Origin: Microbacteriaceae bacterium
GTDB taxonomy: Bacteria > Actinomycetota > Actinomycetes > Actinomycetales > Microbacteriaceae
Assembly: GCA_031177985.1 (NCBI GenBank)
Contig: JAPSJW010000003.1
Location: 1 to 64,000 of the forward strand
Length of the DNA stretch: 64,000 bases
Direction of reading: 5' to 3'
This document shows positions 1 to 6,969 of this stretch, piece after piece; position 1 is the first letter of the stretch; each line of letters starts with the position of its first letter. The notes below the pieces were generated by a model. That model was not told the origin of the DNA and made no database searches. It saw only the letters and a list, made by a program, of their open reading frames with translations. A program made the translations under genes and the position numbers.

Positions 1-74
1 TCCAGTCCCTGGCTCGTGGTGAGGTGGCGCGGGTTCGTAGCGACGAACCCGACGAGGCTGATGGTGTCGGTCAT
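1..74 (-). CDS. ssb: Single-stranded DNA-binding protein (N-terminal fragment)
   Basis: This gene runs off the left edge; only the first 24 codons are inside. The translation begins MTDTISLVGFVATNPRHL, which matches the first beta-strand of actinobacterial SSB proteins (OB fold, binds single-stranded DNA in replication and repair). The ATG ends at 74 and is preceded by a strong AGGAGGAG ribosome binding site, so the start is secure. The family assignment rests on a short stretch. It could be the smaller second SSB paralogue common in Microbacteriaceae rather than the essential replicative copy. Confidence 0.7.
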   Translation of the reverse strand, partial: MTDTISLVGFVATNPRHLTTSQGL

Positions 75-250
75 GGCTCCTCCTGTCGATCCGCGCAGCG
101 CTTCTGCGTCGGATGCAGGACCGGGAGCGACGCTCGTGCCGGGATGCCGCTCCCGGTCCGTGCTCAGCAGTCTGTGCGGCAGGGAACGGCCGCAACCGGG
201 AACGGGGTGATCCGGGGAGGAGCACTGCTGTGGAGGAGGAGAGACGAGAA

Positions 251-278
251 CCGCCGGCCGCCCGAAGGCGGCCGGCGG
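251..278 (-). terminator. Hairpin terminator
   Basis: A perfect 12-bp stem (CCGCCGGCCGCC / GGCGGCCGGCGG) with a CGAA loop lies directly after the stop codon of the small minus-strand gene that ends at 285. There is no clear U-tract, as is usual for high-G+C actinobacterial terminators. The rest of 75-284 shows no gene. Confidence 0.75.
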
Positions 279-284
279 TGTGGA

Positions 285-497
285 TCAGTGCTCGCGGAAC
301 TCGGGCCACTCCGAGCCCGGTAGCAGAGCCGCGTGGAGCGCGCTCTTGGCCACCTCGAGGCTCGGGTAGACCGAGCGGAAGTCCGCGTCGGACACCAGCT
401 TGAACGTGAAGCCGTCCTCGACCCGGTGGATCGAGCCGACGGCACCCGCCGGTCCGAACGCGACCCAGGTCTGTCCGGTCAGTGTTCTGTTCGTCAT
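285..497 (-). CDS. Small conserved hypothetical protein (LGxIE/H family, member D)
   Basis: This is a 70-residue soluble protein of unknown function. AAGGAG stands 8 nt before the ATG and a strong hairpin terminator follows, so it is a real single-gene unit. Residues 19-26 (AVGSIHRV) follow a strand ending TWVAF, and the C-terminal half carries YPSLEVAKSAL. This layout recurs in three other small proteins of the window, at 2359, 17710 and 51965. That suggests a dispersed family with a beta-hairpin followed by a helix. The homology is my inference from visual alignment. Confidence 0.75.
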   Translation of the reverse strand: MTNRTLTGQTWVAFGPAGAVGSIHRVEDGFTFKLVSDADFRSVYPSLEVAKSALHAALLPGSEWPEFREH

Positions 498-588
498 CGA
501 TGAGCTCCTTCGCTTTCCCGGTGCGTTGCCGACGCTACGCCTCCCCGGACGCTGAGACGAGCCGTTGACACCGTGTCGCAGCCCTCAC

Positions 589-1116
589 TCAGGAGGCGAG
601 CACGTACTCCGCGTAGCTCTTGCGCACCTTATTCACCTTGGGCAGGGCGACTGCGAGGCAGTACCCCTGAGTCGGGTTCTTGGCGAAGAAGTCCTGGTGG
701 TACTCCTCCGCGCGGTAGTACTCGCCGAGCGGCTCGAGGGTCGTCACGATCCCGCCGTCCCAGATCTCCGAGGCGCGCTCGAGCGCCGCCTCGAACAGCT
801 GCTTCTGCTCCTCGCCGTCGTAGAACATCGCGCTGCGGTACTGCGTGCCGATGTCGTTGCCCTGACGGTTCAGCTGGCGCGGGTCGTGCAGCGTGAAGAA
901 CACGTCGAGGATCACGTCGGCCGGGATGACCGTCTCGTCGAAGGTGACCTCCACCGCCTCGGCGTGACCCGTCATGCCGGTGCACACCGCCTCGTAGCTG
1001 GGGTTCGCAGTCGCGCCTCCCGTGTACCCGCTCACCACGTCCTGCACGCCCTTCAGCGTGCGGTAGACCGCGTCGAGACACCAGAAACAGCCACCGGCCA
1101 GCACGAACGTCTGCAT
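589..1116 (-). CDS. msrA: Peptide-methionine (S)-S-oxide reductase MsrA
   Basis: MsrA reduces methionine-S-sulfoxide in proteins, repairing oxidative damage in the cytoplasm. The 175-residue protein has the GCFWC signature at residues 9-13, with catalytic Cys10, and a typical SGYTGG-containing N-terminal half. A further cysteine in GYCLAV near the C-terminus may act as resolving or recycling cysteine. Length is normal for the family. No msrB is adjacent. A palindrome at 1144-1160 lies about 30 nt upstream of the ATG and may be a regulatory site. Confidence 0.97.
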   Translation of the reverse strand: MQTFVLAGGCFWCLDAVYRTLKGVQDVVSGYTGGATANPSYEAVCTGMTGHAEAVEVTFDETVIPADVILDVFFTLHDPRQLNRQGNDIGTQYRSAMFYDGEEQKQLFEAALERASEIWDGGIVTTLEPLGEYYRAEEYHQDFFAKNPTQGYCLAVALPKVNKVRKSYAEYVLAS

Positions 1117-1143
1117 GGTTTCAACCTACTTCCCTCGCTCAGA

Positions 1144-1160
1144 GCGGATGTCGCATCCGC
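1144..1160. promoter_or_regulatory. Palindrome upstream of msrA
   Basis: GCGGATG-TCG-CATCCGC is a perfect 7-bp inverted repeat in the divergent gap between msrA and the aldo/keto reductase. It may be an operator or only a small hairpin. Confidence 0.35.
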
Positions 1161-1234
1161 CCATCGAGGAGAACAGCCGATGGGGCCCGATAGTTCCCGG
1201 GCAAGCGCTCGCCCGCTGGCAATAGTCTGAGCAC

Positions 1235-2242
1235 ATGCCCTACCTCGCCGCAGCGGACCGCTACGAAACGATGACCTACAACCGCACGGGAAGGAGCGGG
1301 CTGAAGCTGCCCGCCATCTCTCTCGGGCTCTGGAACAACTTCGGCTTCGACAAGCCACTCGAGACTCAGCGGGCGATCATCCGCCGCGCCTTCGACCTCG
1401 GTGTCACGCACATCGACATCGCGAACAACTACGGCCCGCCCCCCGGCAGCGCCGAGACGAACTTCGGGCGGATCTTCGCGGACGACCTCGTGCCCTACCG
1501 CGACGAGCTTATCATCTCGAGCAAGGCCGGCTACAACATGTGGGAGGGGCCATACCAGGACTTCGGCTCCCGCAAGTACCTGCTGTCGAGCCTCGACGCG
1601 AGCCTGAAGCGCACCGGACTCGACTACTTCGACATCTTCTACCACCACCGGCCCGACCCCGAGACGCCGATCGAGGAGACGATGGGCGCTCTCGCCAGCG
1701 CCGTGCAGCAGGGCAAGGCGCTCTACGTCGGCATCTCCAACTACGACCCGGAGCAGACCCGGGCGGCAGCGGCGGCTCTCGCCGAGCACAAGGTGCCTCT
1801 CCTCATCCACCAGCCGCGCTACAACATGTTCGACCGCCGGGTCGAGCACGGGCTGCTCCCGGTGCTCGACGAGGTCGGCGCGGGCAGCATCGTCTTCTCG
1901 CCTCTGGCGCAGGGCCTGCTCACCGACCGCTACCTCAAGGGCGTCCCCTCGGACTCCCGAGCGGCCGAGGGCCGGTGGATCTCGGAGCGCAACCTCGACG
2001 AGACCTACCTCGAGCGCGCACGTGCTCTGAACGAGATCGCTCAGAGTCGCGGCCAGAGCCTCGCGCAGCTCGCGCTCACCTGGGTGCTGCGACACCCGCA
2101 GGTCACGAGCGCCCTCATCGGCGCCTCGAGCGTCACGCAGCTCGAGAACAACATCGCCGCCCTCGAGGCGCCCGCGCTGAGCGAGGAGGAGCTTGCGGCC
2201 ATCGAGCCGCATGCCGTGGACGGCACCGGCTCCGGCCGCTGA
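1235..2242 (+). CDS. Aldo/keto reductase, YghZ/MgrA type (L-glyceraldehyde 3-phosphate reductase)
   Basis: An NADPH-dependent cytosolic oxidoreductase of 335 residues. The N-terminus (YNRTGRSGLKLPAISLGLWN) matches the AKR14 YghZ group, whose members detoxify L-glyceraldehyde 3-phosphate and methylglyoxal. The catalytic tetrad is visible: Asp61 and Tyr66 (HIDIANNYG), Lys97 (SSKAGY) and His137 or 138 (YHHRP). The end binds the cofactor phosphate (TSALIGASSVTQLENN). The ATG is preceded by TAGTCT with a 6-nt gap and no ribosome binding site, which suggests leaderless transcription. Precise substrate is inferred from family. Confidence 0.92.
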   Translation: MPYLAAADRYETMTYNRTGRSGLKLPAISLGLWNNFGFDKPLETQRAIIRRAFDLGVTHIDIANNYGPPPGSAETNFGRIFADDLVPYRDELIISSKAGYNMWEGPYQDFGSRKYLLSSLDASLKRTGLDYFDIFYHHRPDPETPIEETMGALASAVQQGKALYVGISNYDPEQTRAAAAALAEHKVPLLIHQPRYNMFDRRVEHGLLPVLDEVGAGSIVFSPLAQGLLTDRYLKGVPSDSRAAEGRWISERNLDETYLERARALNEIAQSRGQSLAQLALTWVLRHPQVTSALIGASSVTQLENNIAALEAPALSEEELAAIEPHAVDGTGSGR

Positions 2243-2254
2243 GCCACCGGGGAC

Positions 2255-2299
2255 GGCCTCCGTTCCGTCCGGCCGAGCGCCGAACGGATGTCGGAGGCC
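2255..2299 (+). terminator. Hairpin after the aldo/keto reductase
   Basis: GGCCTCCG (2255-2262) pairs with CGGAGGCC (2292-2299), with a nested CCGTTC/GAACGG stem. It lies just after the stop codon at 2242. Confidence 0.5.
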
Positions 2300-2358
2300 G
2301 CCCCTACTCTCGTCCTCAGAAGACAGCAGGGCCGGCTGCGAGATCACGAGGAGGACGA

Positions 2359-2595
2359 ATGACGACACTCGACTTCGCGGCATCCGTGCCCACGATCCGC
2401 CCCGGCCTCGCGGCGGTGCAGCTGCACGACGAGCTCTGGCGGCTCACCCGGCCAGGCGGCGAGGTGCTCGGCTACATCGAGCGGTTCGAAGAACGAGGGC
2501 TCCCGCGCTACCGCGCGAAGCGGCTCCTGCAGCAGCGGCGGTTCCTGCCGGTCGGCGAGTTCTGGCGTTTCGACGACGCCCTCGACTGCTTCTGA
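2359..2595 (+). CDS. Small conserved hypothetical protein (LGYIE family, member A)
   Basis: A 78-residue protein of unknown function. GAGGAGGA stands 2 nt before the ATG. Residues 36-43 (VLGYIERF) follow a strand with ELWRLT, and the end reads FWRFDDALDCF. The same strand / LG[YFS][IV][EH] / helix layout is seen in the small proteins at 285, 17710 and 51965. The C-terminal half is basic (RYRAKRLLQQRR), so nucleic-acid contact is possible but unproven. The open frame extends far upstream inside the preceding gene, but that part is a shadow. Confidence 0.75.
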   Translation: MTTLDFAASVPTIRPGLAAVQLHDELWRLTRPGGEVLGYIERFEERGLPRYRAKRLLQQRRFLPVGEFWRFDDALDCF

Positions 2596-2683
2596 GATCC
2601 ACTAGCCCGGCCCGCTTCCGCCGATTCCAGCGACACACGTGAATCACCCGGCTCGGCGCCGAGGCGGGGGTACAGTGCGGCAC

Positions 2684-3589
2684 ATGCAGTGGTGGAACGA
2701 TGTCGTCGATTGGTTCTTGTCCGCAGAAGGCCGGCAGGTGCTCCTCACCGCCGTCCTACCGTTCGTGGCGATCCTGCTGGCCGGGGTCCTCGCGGCGCTG
2801 ATCGCCCGCTCCGCCGTGAAGCGGCTGATCGCCTCGCACGATCGAGAGACCGCCTCGGCCGCCGTCGCCGCCCTGATCGGGGCCGGTCGGCGCACCGCCG
2901 TCTGGAGCTCGCTGTCCGGCGCCGAGAAGGACCGCATCGACGCTCTCGCGACCGAGTCCGAGATCCGGGTGCGGCTGCTCCCCGTGCACGGCTCGAAGCT
3001 CGCGGCCGACTGGGCTGCGCACCAGCTCCTCGAGCTGCGCAGCAACTCGTCGAACTTCAGCTTCCAGTCGGAGCAGACCCTGCTCGAGTACCGCGACCGT
3101 CTGCTCGCCTGGAGCGAGCGGCCCAAGCGCGCGAAGAAGCTGTTCGCGCTCGACCTCGAGGCCTGGAAGTACGAGGACACGACGGAGCGCGATCTCGCCG
3201 CGAAGCAGCAGAGCTGGATCGAGCAGCAGGAGCGCTCGACGAGCCAGGAGACGGCGACGCCGCGGCCGGCCGCCGCCTCACCGGCCGCACATCCGGCACC
3301 TTCCACCCCGGCCCCCGCGTCCGCACCTGCTCCGGCCCCTGCGAGCGACGATGCGCAGACGAAGGCGTACGAGCGACCGCGTGCCGAGGAGGCGCCGTCC
3401 CCGGCGCGGGACACCGCTCCTGCCACCGGGCCGGTCAGTGACGATGCCCCGACCACGGAGGCGCCGCGCATCCCTGCGACCGCCCCCGCGACCGCACGCA
3501 CGGACACCGCGACGGCGCTCGCGAGCGCGCCCGCCCCGACGACGACGCCCGTGACGACGACTGCTCCCCCGGAGACCGACAGGGCCTGA
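2684..3589 (+). CDS. Membrane-anchored protein with Ala/Pro/Thr-rich tail
   Basis: The product is 301 residues from the ATG at 2684. A longer GTG start at 2639 is possible, but TACAGT lies 7 nt before 2684, which favours a leaderless start there. Residues about 17-45 form one membrane segment (LLTAVLPFVAILLAGVLAALIA). A charged domain to about residue 190 follows, then a low-complexity Ala/Pro/Thr tail of about 110 residues. No catalytic motif is visible. The middle part, with WKYEDTTERDLAAKQQSW, appears conserved in related organisms as a hypothetical protein. The function is unknown. Confidence 0.8.
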   Translation: MQWWNDVVDWFLSAEGRQVLLTAVLPFVAILLAGVLAALIARSAVKRLIASHDRETASAAVAALIGAGRRTAVWSSLSGAEKDRIDALATESEIRVRLLPVHGSKLAADWAAHQLLELRSNSSNFSFQSEQTLLEYRDRLLAWSERPKRAKKLFALDLEAWKYEDTTERDLAAKQQSWIEQQERSTSQETATPRPAAASPAAHPAPSTPAPASAPAPAPASDDAQTKAYERPRAEEAPSPARDTAPATGPVSDDAPTTEAPRIPATAPATARTDTATALASAPAPTTTPVTTTAPPETDRA

Positions 3590-3605
3590 CGCTTCCGGCT
3601 CGAAC

Positions 3606-4184
3606 TCAGCGCCCCACCCGCGTCGCGCGCAGGATCAGGTCGAGCGCAGCGTGCGCGGCCGCGACGTCGCTCTCAGCGGCTTCGTCCCTGGCGATCCACA
3701 GCGCGGCTTCGTTCATGGCGCCGGACAGCATGACCGTGACCGCGGGCACGAGGGTCTCGTCGAGGCCCCCGTCGACCAGTACGTCCCTCAGCAGTCGCTC
3801 CGAGTTCTCGGCGTCGAGCGCCCGCCAGTCCTGCCACCCGAGCACGGCAGGCCCGTCCACCAGCAGGATGCGCCTCCTGCGCGGGTCGGCTGCCGCATCG
3901 ACGAAGGCGTGGCTGCCCTCGTCGAGCTGCGCCCACGGTTCCTCCGCGCGGTCCGCGGCGCGGCTCACCTCAGCTGAGACCTCGGCGTGCACGTCCTCCA
4001 CGACGGCGCGGAAGAGGCCGAGCTTGCTGCCGAAGTGGTGGTAGACCGCCCCCCTCGTGACCCCGGCCGCGGCCGCCACCTCGTCGAGTCCGACACCGGC
4101 ATAGCCGCGCTCGGCGAAGAGACGGCCGGCGACGGTCACCAGCGCGGAGGTGGTCGTCTCCCGCTGCTCGCGTTTGGAAGCCAT
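3606..4184 (-). CDS. TetR-family transcriptional regulator
   Basis: A 192-residue repressor. The N-terminal helix-turn-helix spans about residues 10-56 (GVGLDEVAAAAGVTRGAVYHHFGSK), followed by an all-helical ligand/dimer domain. The ATG ending at 4184 has AAGGAGAGGGAG just upstream. An in-frame ATG 21 nt earlier lacks such a site. The gene is divergent from a VOC-family gene starting at 4260. Two palindromic sites in the 75-bp gap (4202-4218 and 4228-4244) fit autoregulation and control of that neighbour. The ligand is unknown. Confidence 0.95.
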   Translation of the reverse strand: MASKREQRETTTSALVTVAGRLFAERGYAGVGLDEVAAAAGVTRGAVYHHFGSKLGLFRAVVEDVHAEVSAEVSRAADRAEEPWAQLDEGSHAFVDAAADPRRRRILLVDGPAVLGWQDWRALDAENSERLLRDVLVDGGLDETLVPAVTVMLSGAMNEAALWIARDEAAESDVAAAHAALDLILRATRVGR

Positions 4185-4201
4185 GTCTCCCTCTCCTTGT
4201 G

Positions 4202-4218
4202 ACATACACACTGTACGC
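4202..4218. promoter_or_regulatory. Degenerate TetR operator half-match
   Basis: ACATACAC-A-CTGTACGC matches the neighbouring perfect palindrome at most positions. It lies 26 bp from it, directly before the TetR gene's ribosome binding site. Confidence 0.5.
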
Positions 4219-4227
4219 GTAGTGTTC

Positions 4228-4244
4228 ACATACAGACTGTATGT
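4228..4244. promoter_or_regulatory. TetR operator (perfect palindrome)
   Basis: ACATACAG-A-CTGTATGT is a perfect 8-1-8 inverted repeat in the intergenic region between the divergent TetR and VOC genes. This is the expected layout for a TetR operator. It ends 6 nt before the ribosome binding site of the VOC gene and so would block its expression. Confidence 0.8.
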
Positions 4245-4259
4245 ATCTTGGAGGAAGCC

Positions 4260-4679
4260 GTGATCACCAGCTTGTACCCGGTCCTGCTGACCGCCGCCGT
4301 CACGAAGACGGCCGATTTCTATCGGGAGCGCCTGGCCTTCGACACGACCTTCGAGAGCGACTGGTACGTCAGCCTGCGTCGCGACGGATTCGAACTCGCG
4401 GTGCTCGACGCGACCCACGAGACCATCCCGCCCTCGCACCGACGACCGTCGGACGGCGTGATCGTCAACCTGGAGGTCGACGACGTCGATGCCGAATACC
4501 AGCGGCTCGTCGTCGACGCGGGCCTCGAGCCACTGCTCGACATCCGCTCCGAATCGTTCGGGCAGCGTCACTTCATCCTCGCCGGGCCCGATGGTGTCGC
4601 GATCGACATCATCAGCCCCATCGCCCCTGACGAGGAGTTCGCGGCTCAATACTCGGTCGGCGCCCCTACCCGGATGTGA
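4260..4679 (+). CDS. Glyoxalase/VOC superfamily protein
   Basis: A 139-residue single VOC-domain protein. It has the repeated beta-alpha-beta-beta-beta pattern, with [27 protein letters not shown] early and the second module from [17 protein letters not shown] onward. The C-terminal metal position is in [15 protein letters not shown] proteins bind metals and act as lyases, dioxygenases or drug-binding resistance proteins, and the substrate cannot be told. The GTG at 4260 is chosen because GGAGGAA lies 3 nt upstream; a TTG at 4248 would lose that site. It is probably controlled by the divergent TetR. Confidence 0.88.
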   Translation: MITSLYPVLLTAAVTKTADFYRERLAFDTTFESDWYVSLRRDGFELAVLDATHETIPPSHRRPSDGVIVNLEVDDVDAEYQRLVVDAGLEPLLDIRSESFGQRHFILAGPDGVAIDIISPIAPDEEFAAQYSVGAPTRM

Positions 4680-4682
4680 GGC

Positions 4683-5327
4683 TCAGGGCCGAGGACGCAG
4701 CAGATCGAGCCACACCGACACCCGATCCCCGAGGTCGGACAAGGCCGCCCGCGTGGGGTGGATGCCGTCTGGCCAGTCCGCCGACGTCCAATTCGTCCAG
4801 GGGTCGACCCAGATCCAGCCCTCCGTCGCTGCGAGCGTCCTGGCACTGTCGTTCCACGCTCTGATCTCGTCGTCGTGCCCGCGCAGCGGCGGGATCGCGA
4901 CCAGCAGGACCGTCTGCGAGTCGGCGGCGTCGGCGATCGTGCGCAGGGAGGCCAGGTACGACGACCGCCTGCCCTCCTGGTGCACGTCGTTGGTGCCCGC
5001 GAGGATGACGACGTAGTCGGAGTCGAAGCCGCCCCGCTCGGACACGACCGCGGCGACATCCGCCGCCTTGGCCCCCGGGTATGCCCATCCCTCCTCGAGC
5101 ACGGCGATCGATGCGTCCACGAATCCGACCCAGCTGCTGCGATCGGTCGCCAGCGGGAGCCCGTCGTGCTCGACGGCGGTGCGCCCCGCGGTGATGGAAT
5201 CGCCGGCGATCGCGTAGGCCACCGGGCGCACCAGGTCCGTCTTCAAGCGCTCCAGGGCCGGAACGCCCGCCGCCCCCGAGGTGGCGACCACGAGCAGAGC
5301 CGCGAGCGCCGTGGACGGCAGACGCAT
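4683..5327 (-). CDS. Secreted SGNH/GDSL-type hydrolase
   Basis: A 214-residue protein with a hydrophobic N-terminal export or anchor segment (residues about 7-23). An SGNH hydrolase fold follows: AGDSITAG with Ser44 as likely nucleophile, ILAGTNDVHQEG (block III Asn) and DGIHPT (Asp-His of block V). Such enzymes are esterases or deacylases acting on lipids or cell-wall esters outside the cell. The ATG at 5327 follows TTGGAG. It converges with the VOC gene, separated by 3 nt. Confidence 0.85.
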   Translation of the reverse strand: MRLPSTALAALLVVATSGAAGVPALERLKTDLVRPVAYAIAGDSITAGRTAVEHDGLPLATDRSSWVGFVDASIAVLEEGWAYPGAKAADVAAVVSERGGFDSDYVVILAGTNDVHQEGRRSSYLASLRTIADAADSQTVLLVAIPPLRGHDDEIRAWNDSARTLAATEGWIWVDPWTNWTSADWPDGIHPTRAALSDLGDRVSVWLDLLRPRP

Positions 5328-5378
5328 GGCGAGCTCCAAGGACGAGTCGGTCGCCGGAGGATCGGGGAGCCGCCGACG

Positions 5379-5451
5379 TGCCCTCGGCAGGAATCGAACC
5401 TGCGACCAAGAGATTAGAAGGCTCCTGCTCTATCCGCTGAGCTACGAGGGC
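5379..5451 (-). tRNA. tRNA-Arg (TCT)
   Basis: Read on the minus strand, the 73-nt cloverleaf begins GCCCTCGTAGC and ends CGAGGGC-A. The acceptor stem is perfectly paired, the T-loop is GGTTCGAATCC and the anticodon loop is CTTCTAA, giving anticodon TCT (decodes AGA and AGG). CCA is not encoded. Confidence 0.97.
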
Positions 5452-5553
5452 GCGCGAACACGATACCGCAGGGGCACTCTGCACCCCCGTGGACGCGGCG
5501 GCACTCGCCGGACATGTACGAGGTGTAGGCATCCCCCCAAACCAGGAGCACCC

Positions 5554-6186
5554 ATGGCCCCTCAAGACGACCGCTTGGACGAGCTGCTGAGCAGCAGCGC
5601 GCCGAGGACCCCGCTCGCCGAGAACGCGACGCGCCCAGCGCTCGAGCAGATGGCCGCTGCGGCCGCCGCCGCGGCTCGACCACGGCCCCCGCGCCGACTG
5701 CTCGCTGCGGGCATCGCCCTCGCCCTGGGTCTCGGCGGAGCCGGCGTAGCCACGGCGGCCGCCTCGACGCTCCTCGAATGGCAGCCGTGGGCCGAGGATC
5801 CGGTGCTCGCCTACACCTACACGCTCCCGAGCGGGGCGCAGTGCGAGGAGCGCATCGGACTACTCGAGACCGAGGGAGAAGACCCGGACCTGCTGACCGT
5901 GGCCGACGAGGTGTTCCGCACCACCGACGTGATGTCGCTCGTCGATGTCGAGGCGACCATCCTCGTCATGCGCACGGAGGACCACAGATTCGTCAACGAG
6001 GACGGCACGGAAGAGCCGGCGGGCTACGGCACCGAGCACTACAGCGCGGACCACGAGTACGCGAGCGCCGTGAGCCGCGCGGTGAACGAGGTGCTCGTGG
6101 ACGAGCTCGCCGCCCGCGGCTTCGACCGCGACGACATCTCCTTGGGTTATTCGGGAGAAGCGCACTGCCCAGGGGCGGAGTGGTGA
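5554..6186 (+). CDS. Single-pass membrane protein paired with an ECF sigma factor
   Basis: A 210-residue protein. It has a cytoplasmic, Ala-rich N-terminus of about 50 residues, one membrane segment (about 51-70, LLAAGIALALGLGGAGVATAA) and an acidic extracytoplasmic domain with two cysteines (GAQCEE and AHCPGAEW). AGGAG lies 7 nt before the ATG. Its stop overlaps the GTG start of an ECF sigma factor by 4 nt, so the two are co-translated. The topology fits an anti-sigma or sensor role. However, the usual sigma-then-anti-sigma order is reversed and I see no ZAS or other known anti-sigma motif. Confidence 0.75.
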   Translation: MAPQDDRLDELLSSSAPRTPLAENATRPALEQMAAAAAAAARPRPPRRLLAAGIALALGLGGAGVATAAASTLLEWQPWAEDPVLAYTYTLPSGAQCEERIGLLETEGEDPDLLTVADEVFRTTDVMSLVDVEATILVMRTEDHRFVNEDGTEEPAGYGTEHYSADHEYASAVSRAVNEVLVDELAARGFDRDDISLGYSGEAHCPGAEW

Positions 6187-6668
6187 CCGCGCTCACGGAT
6201 GCGCTCGATGCGCACTCCCGCGATCTGCTCCGCTACCTCGAGCGGCGCGTCGGCACGGCGGACGCTGCTGACGCTCTCGCCGAGCTGATGATGGCCGCGT
6301 GGCGCAGGGTCGACGATCTCCCCGCGGAGCCCTACGAGGTGCGCCTCTGGCTCTTCGGCGTCGCCCGCCATGTGGTGCTCAACCAGCAGCGAGGCGAGCG
6401 GCGCCGCTGGAGACTGGCCGACCGGCTGCGCAACACTGCGGAGAGGTCGCAGACGGATGCCGCCGACGACGGCCTCGAGGTGCGCGACGCCATCGCCCGC
6501 CTCGAGCCCGAGCTCAGCGAGCTCGTCCGAGCGGTGCACTGGGACGGCTTCACGATCGCGGAGGCGGCCGCCATCCTGGGACTGAACCCCTCGACCGCGC
6601 GCTCCCGGTATCAGCGGGCCAAGGAGGAGCTGCGGGCCGCTCTGTCCTCCGAGCTCCCGGCGCGCTGA
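6183..6668 (+). CDS. RNA polymerase ECF-type sigma factor
   Basis: A 161-residue sigma-70 family protein. The N-terminal half is a sigma region 2 (LMMAAWRRVDDL, then EVRLWLFGVARHVVLNQQR). The C-terminal half is region 4 with a helix-turn-helix (FTIAEAAAILGLNPSTARSRYQRAKEEL). It would direct core polymerase to a small regulon. It starts at GTG in the GTGA overlap with the preceding membrane protein, implying co-translation and probably regulation by it. No ECF-type promoter for autoregulation was identified. Confidence 0.9.
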   Translation: MTALTDALDAHSRDLLRYLERRVGTADAADALAELMMAAWRRVDDLPAEPYEVRLWLFGVARHVVLNQQRGERRRWRLADRLRNTAERSQTDAADDGLEVRDAIARLEPELSELVRAVHWDGFTIAEAAAILGLNPSTARSRYQRAKEELRAALSSELPAR

Positions 6669-6672
6669 CGAT

Positions 6673-6933
6673 TCAGACCGCGAGGGCGATCGCCGCGAGC
6701 ACCTGCGGCACTGTGGGCGCTCCCTCGGCACGGAAGACCTCGGCTCCCGAGTCGTCGCGCACGATGACGGTCGGGGTGGAGCGGATGCGCTCCGCCTCGG
6801 CCTCGTCGGGGAAGCGTGCGACGTCGCGCTCGACGATGCGTGCGGCGGGGACGAGTTCGCTCACCCGGGCGAGCACCGCGCGGGTCGCCGAGCACGATCC
6901 GCAGAACGCCGAGGAGTAGAAGTCGAGTCGCAT
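6673..6933 (-). CDS. Thioredoxin-like protein with CGSC motif
   Basis: An 86-residue thioredoxin-fold protein. The redox motif CGSC is at residues 11-14 and the cis-proline loop is STPTVIVRD. It lacks the N-terminal extension of full thioredoxins and resembles small glutaredoxin/NrdH-like reductants. It may reduce disulfides or act as a local redox partner. An upstream TTG at 6945 is possible, but the ATG at 6933 gives the conserved MRLDFYSS start. It is convergent with the sigma factor, 4 nt apart. Confidence 0.8.
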   Translation of the reverse strand: MRLDFYSSAFCGSCSATRAVLARVSELVPAARIVERDVARFPDEAEAERIRSTPTVIVRDDSGAEVFRAEGAPTVPQVLAAIALAV

Positions 6934-6969
6934 CCTCGAGGTCAACGACCGTCGCCCACGCAGGATTCC

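Noticed and set aside
1139-2383. Long antisense frame over the aldo/keto reductase
   Set aside because: A high-G+C shadow; the plus strand carries the complete catalytic tetrad.
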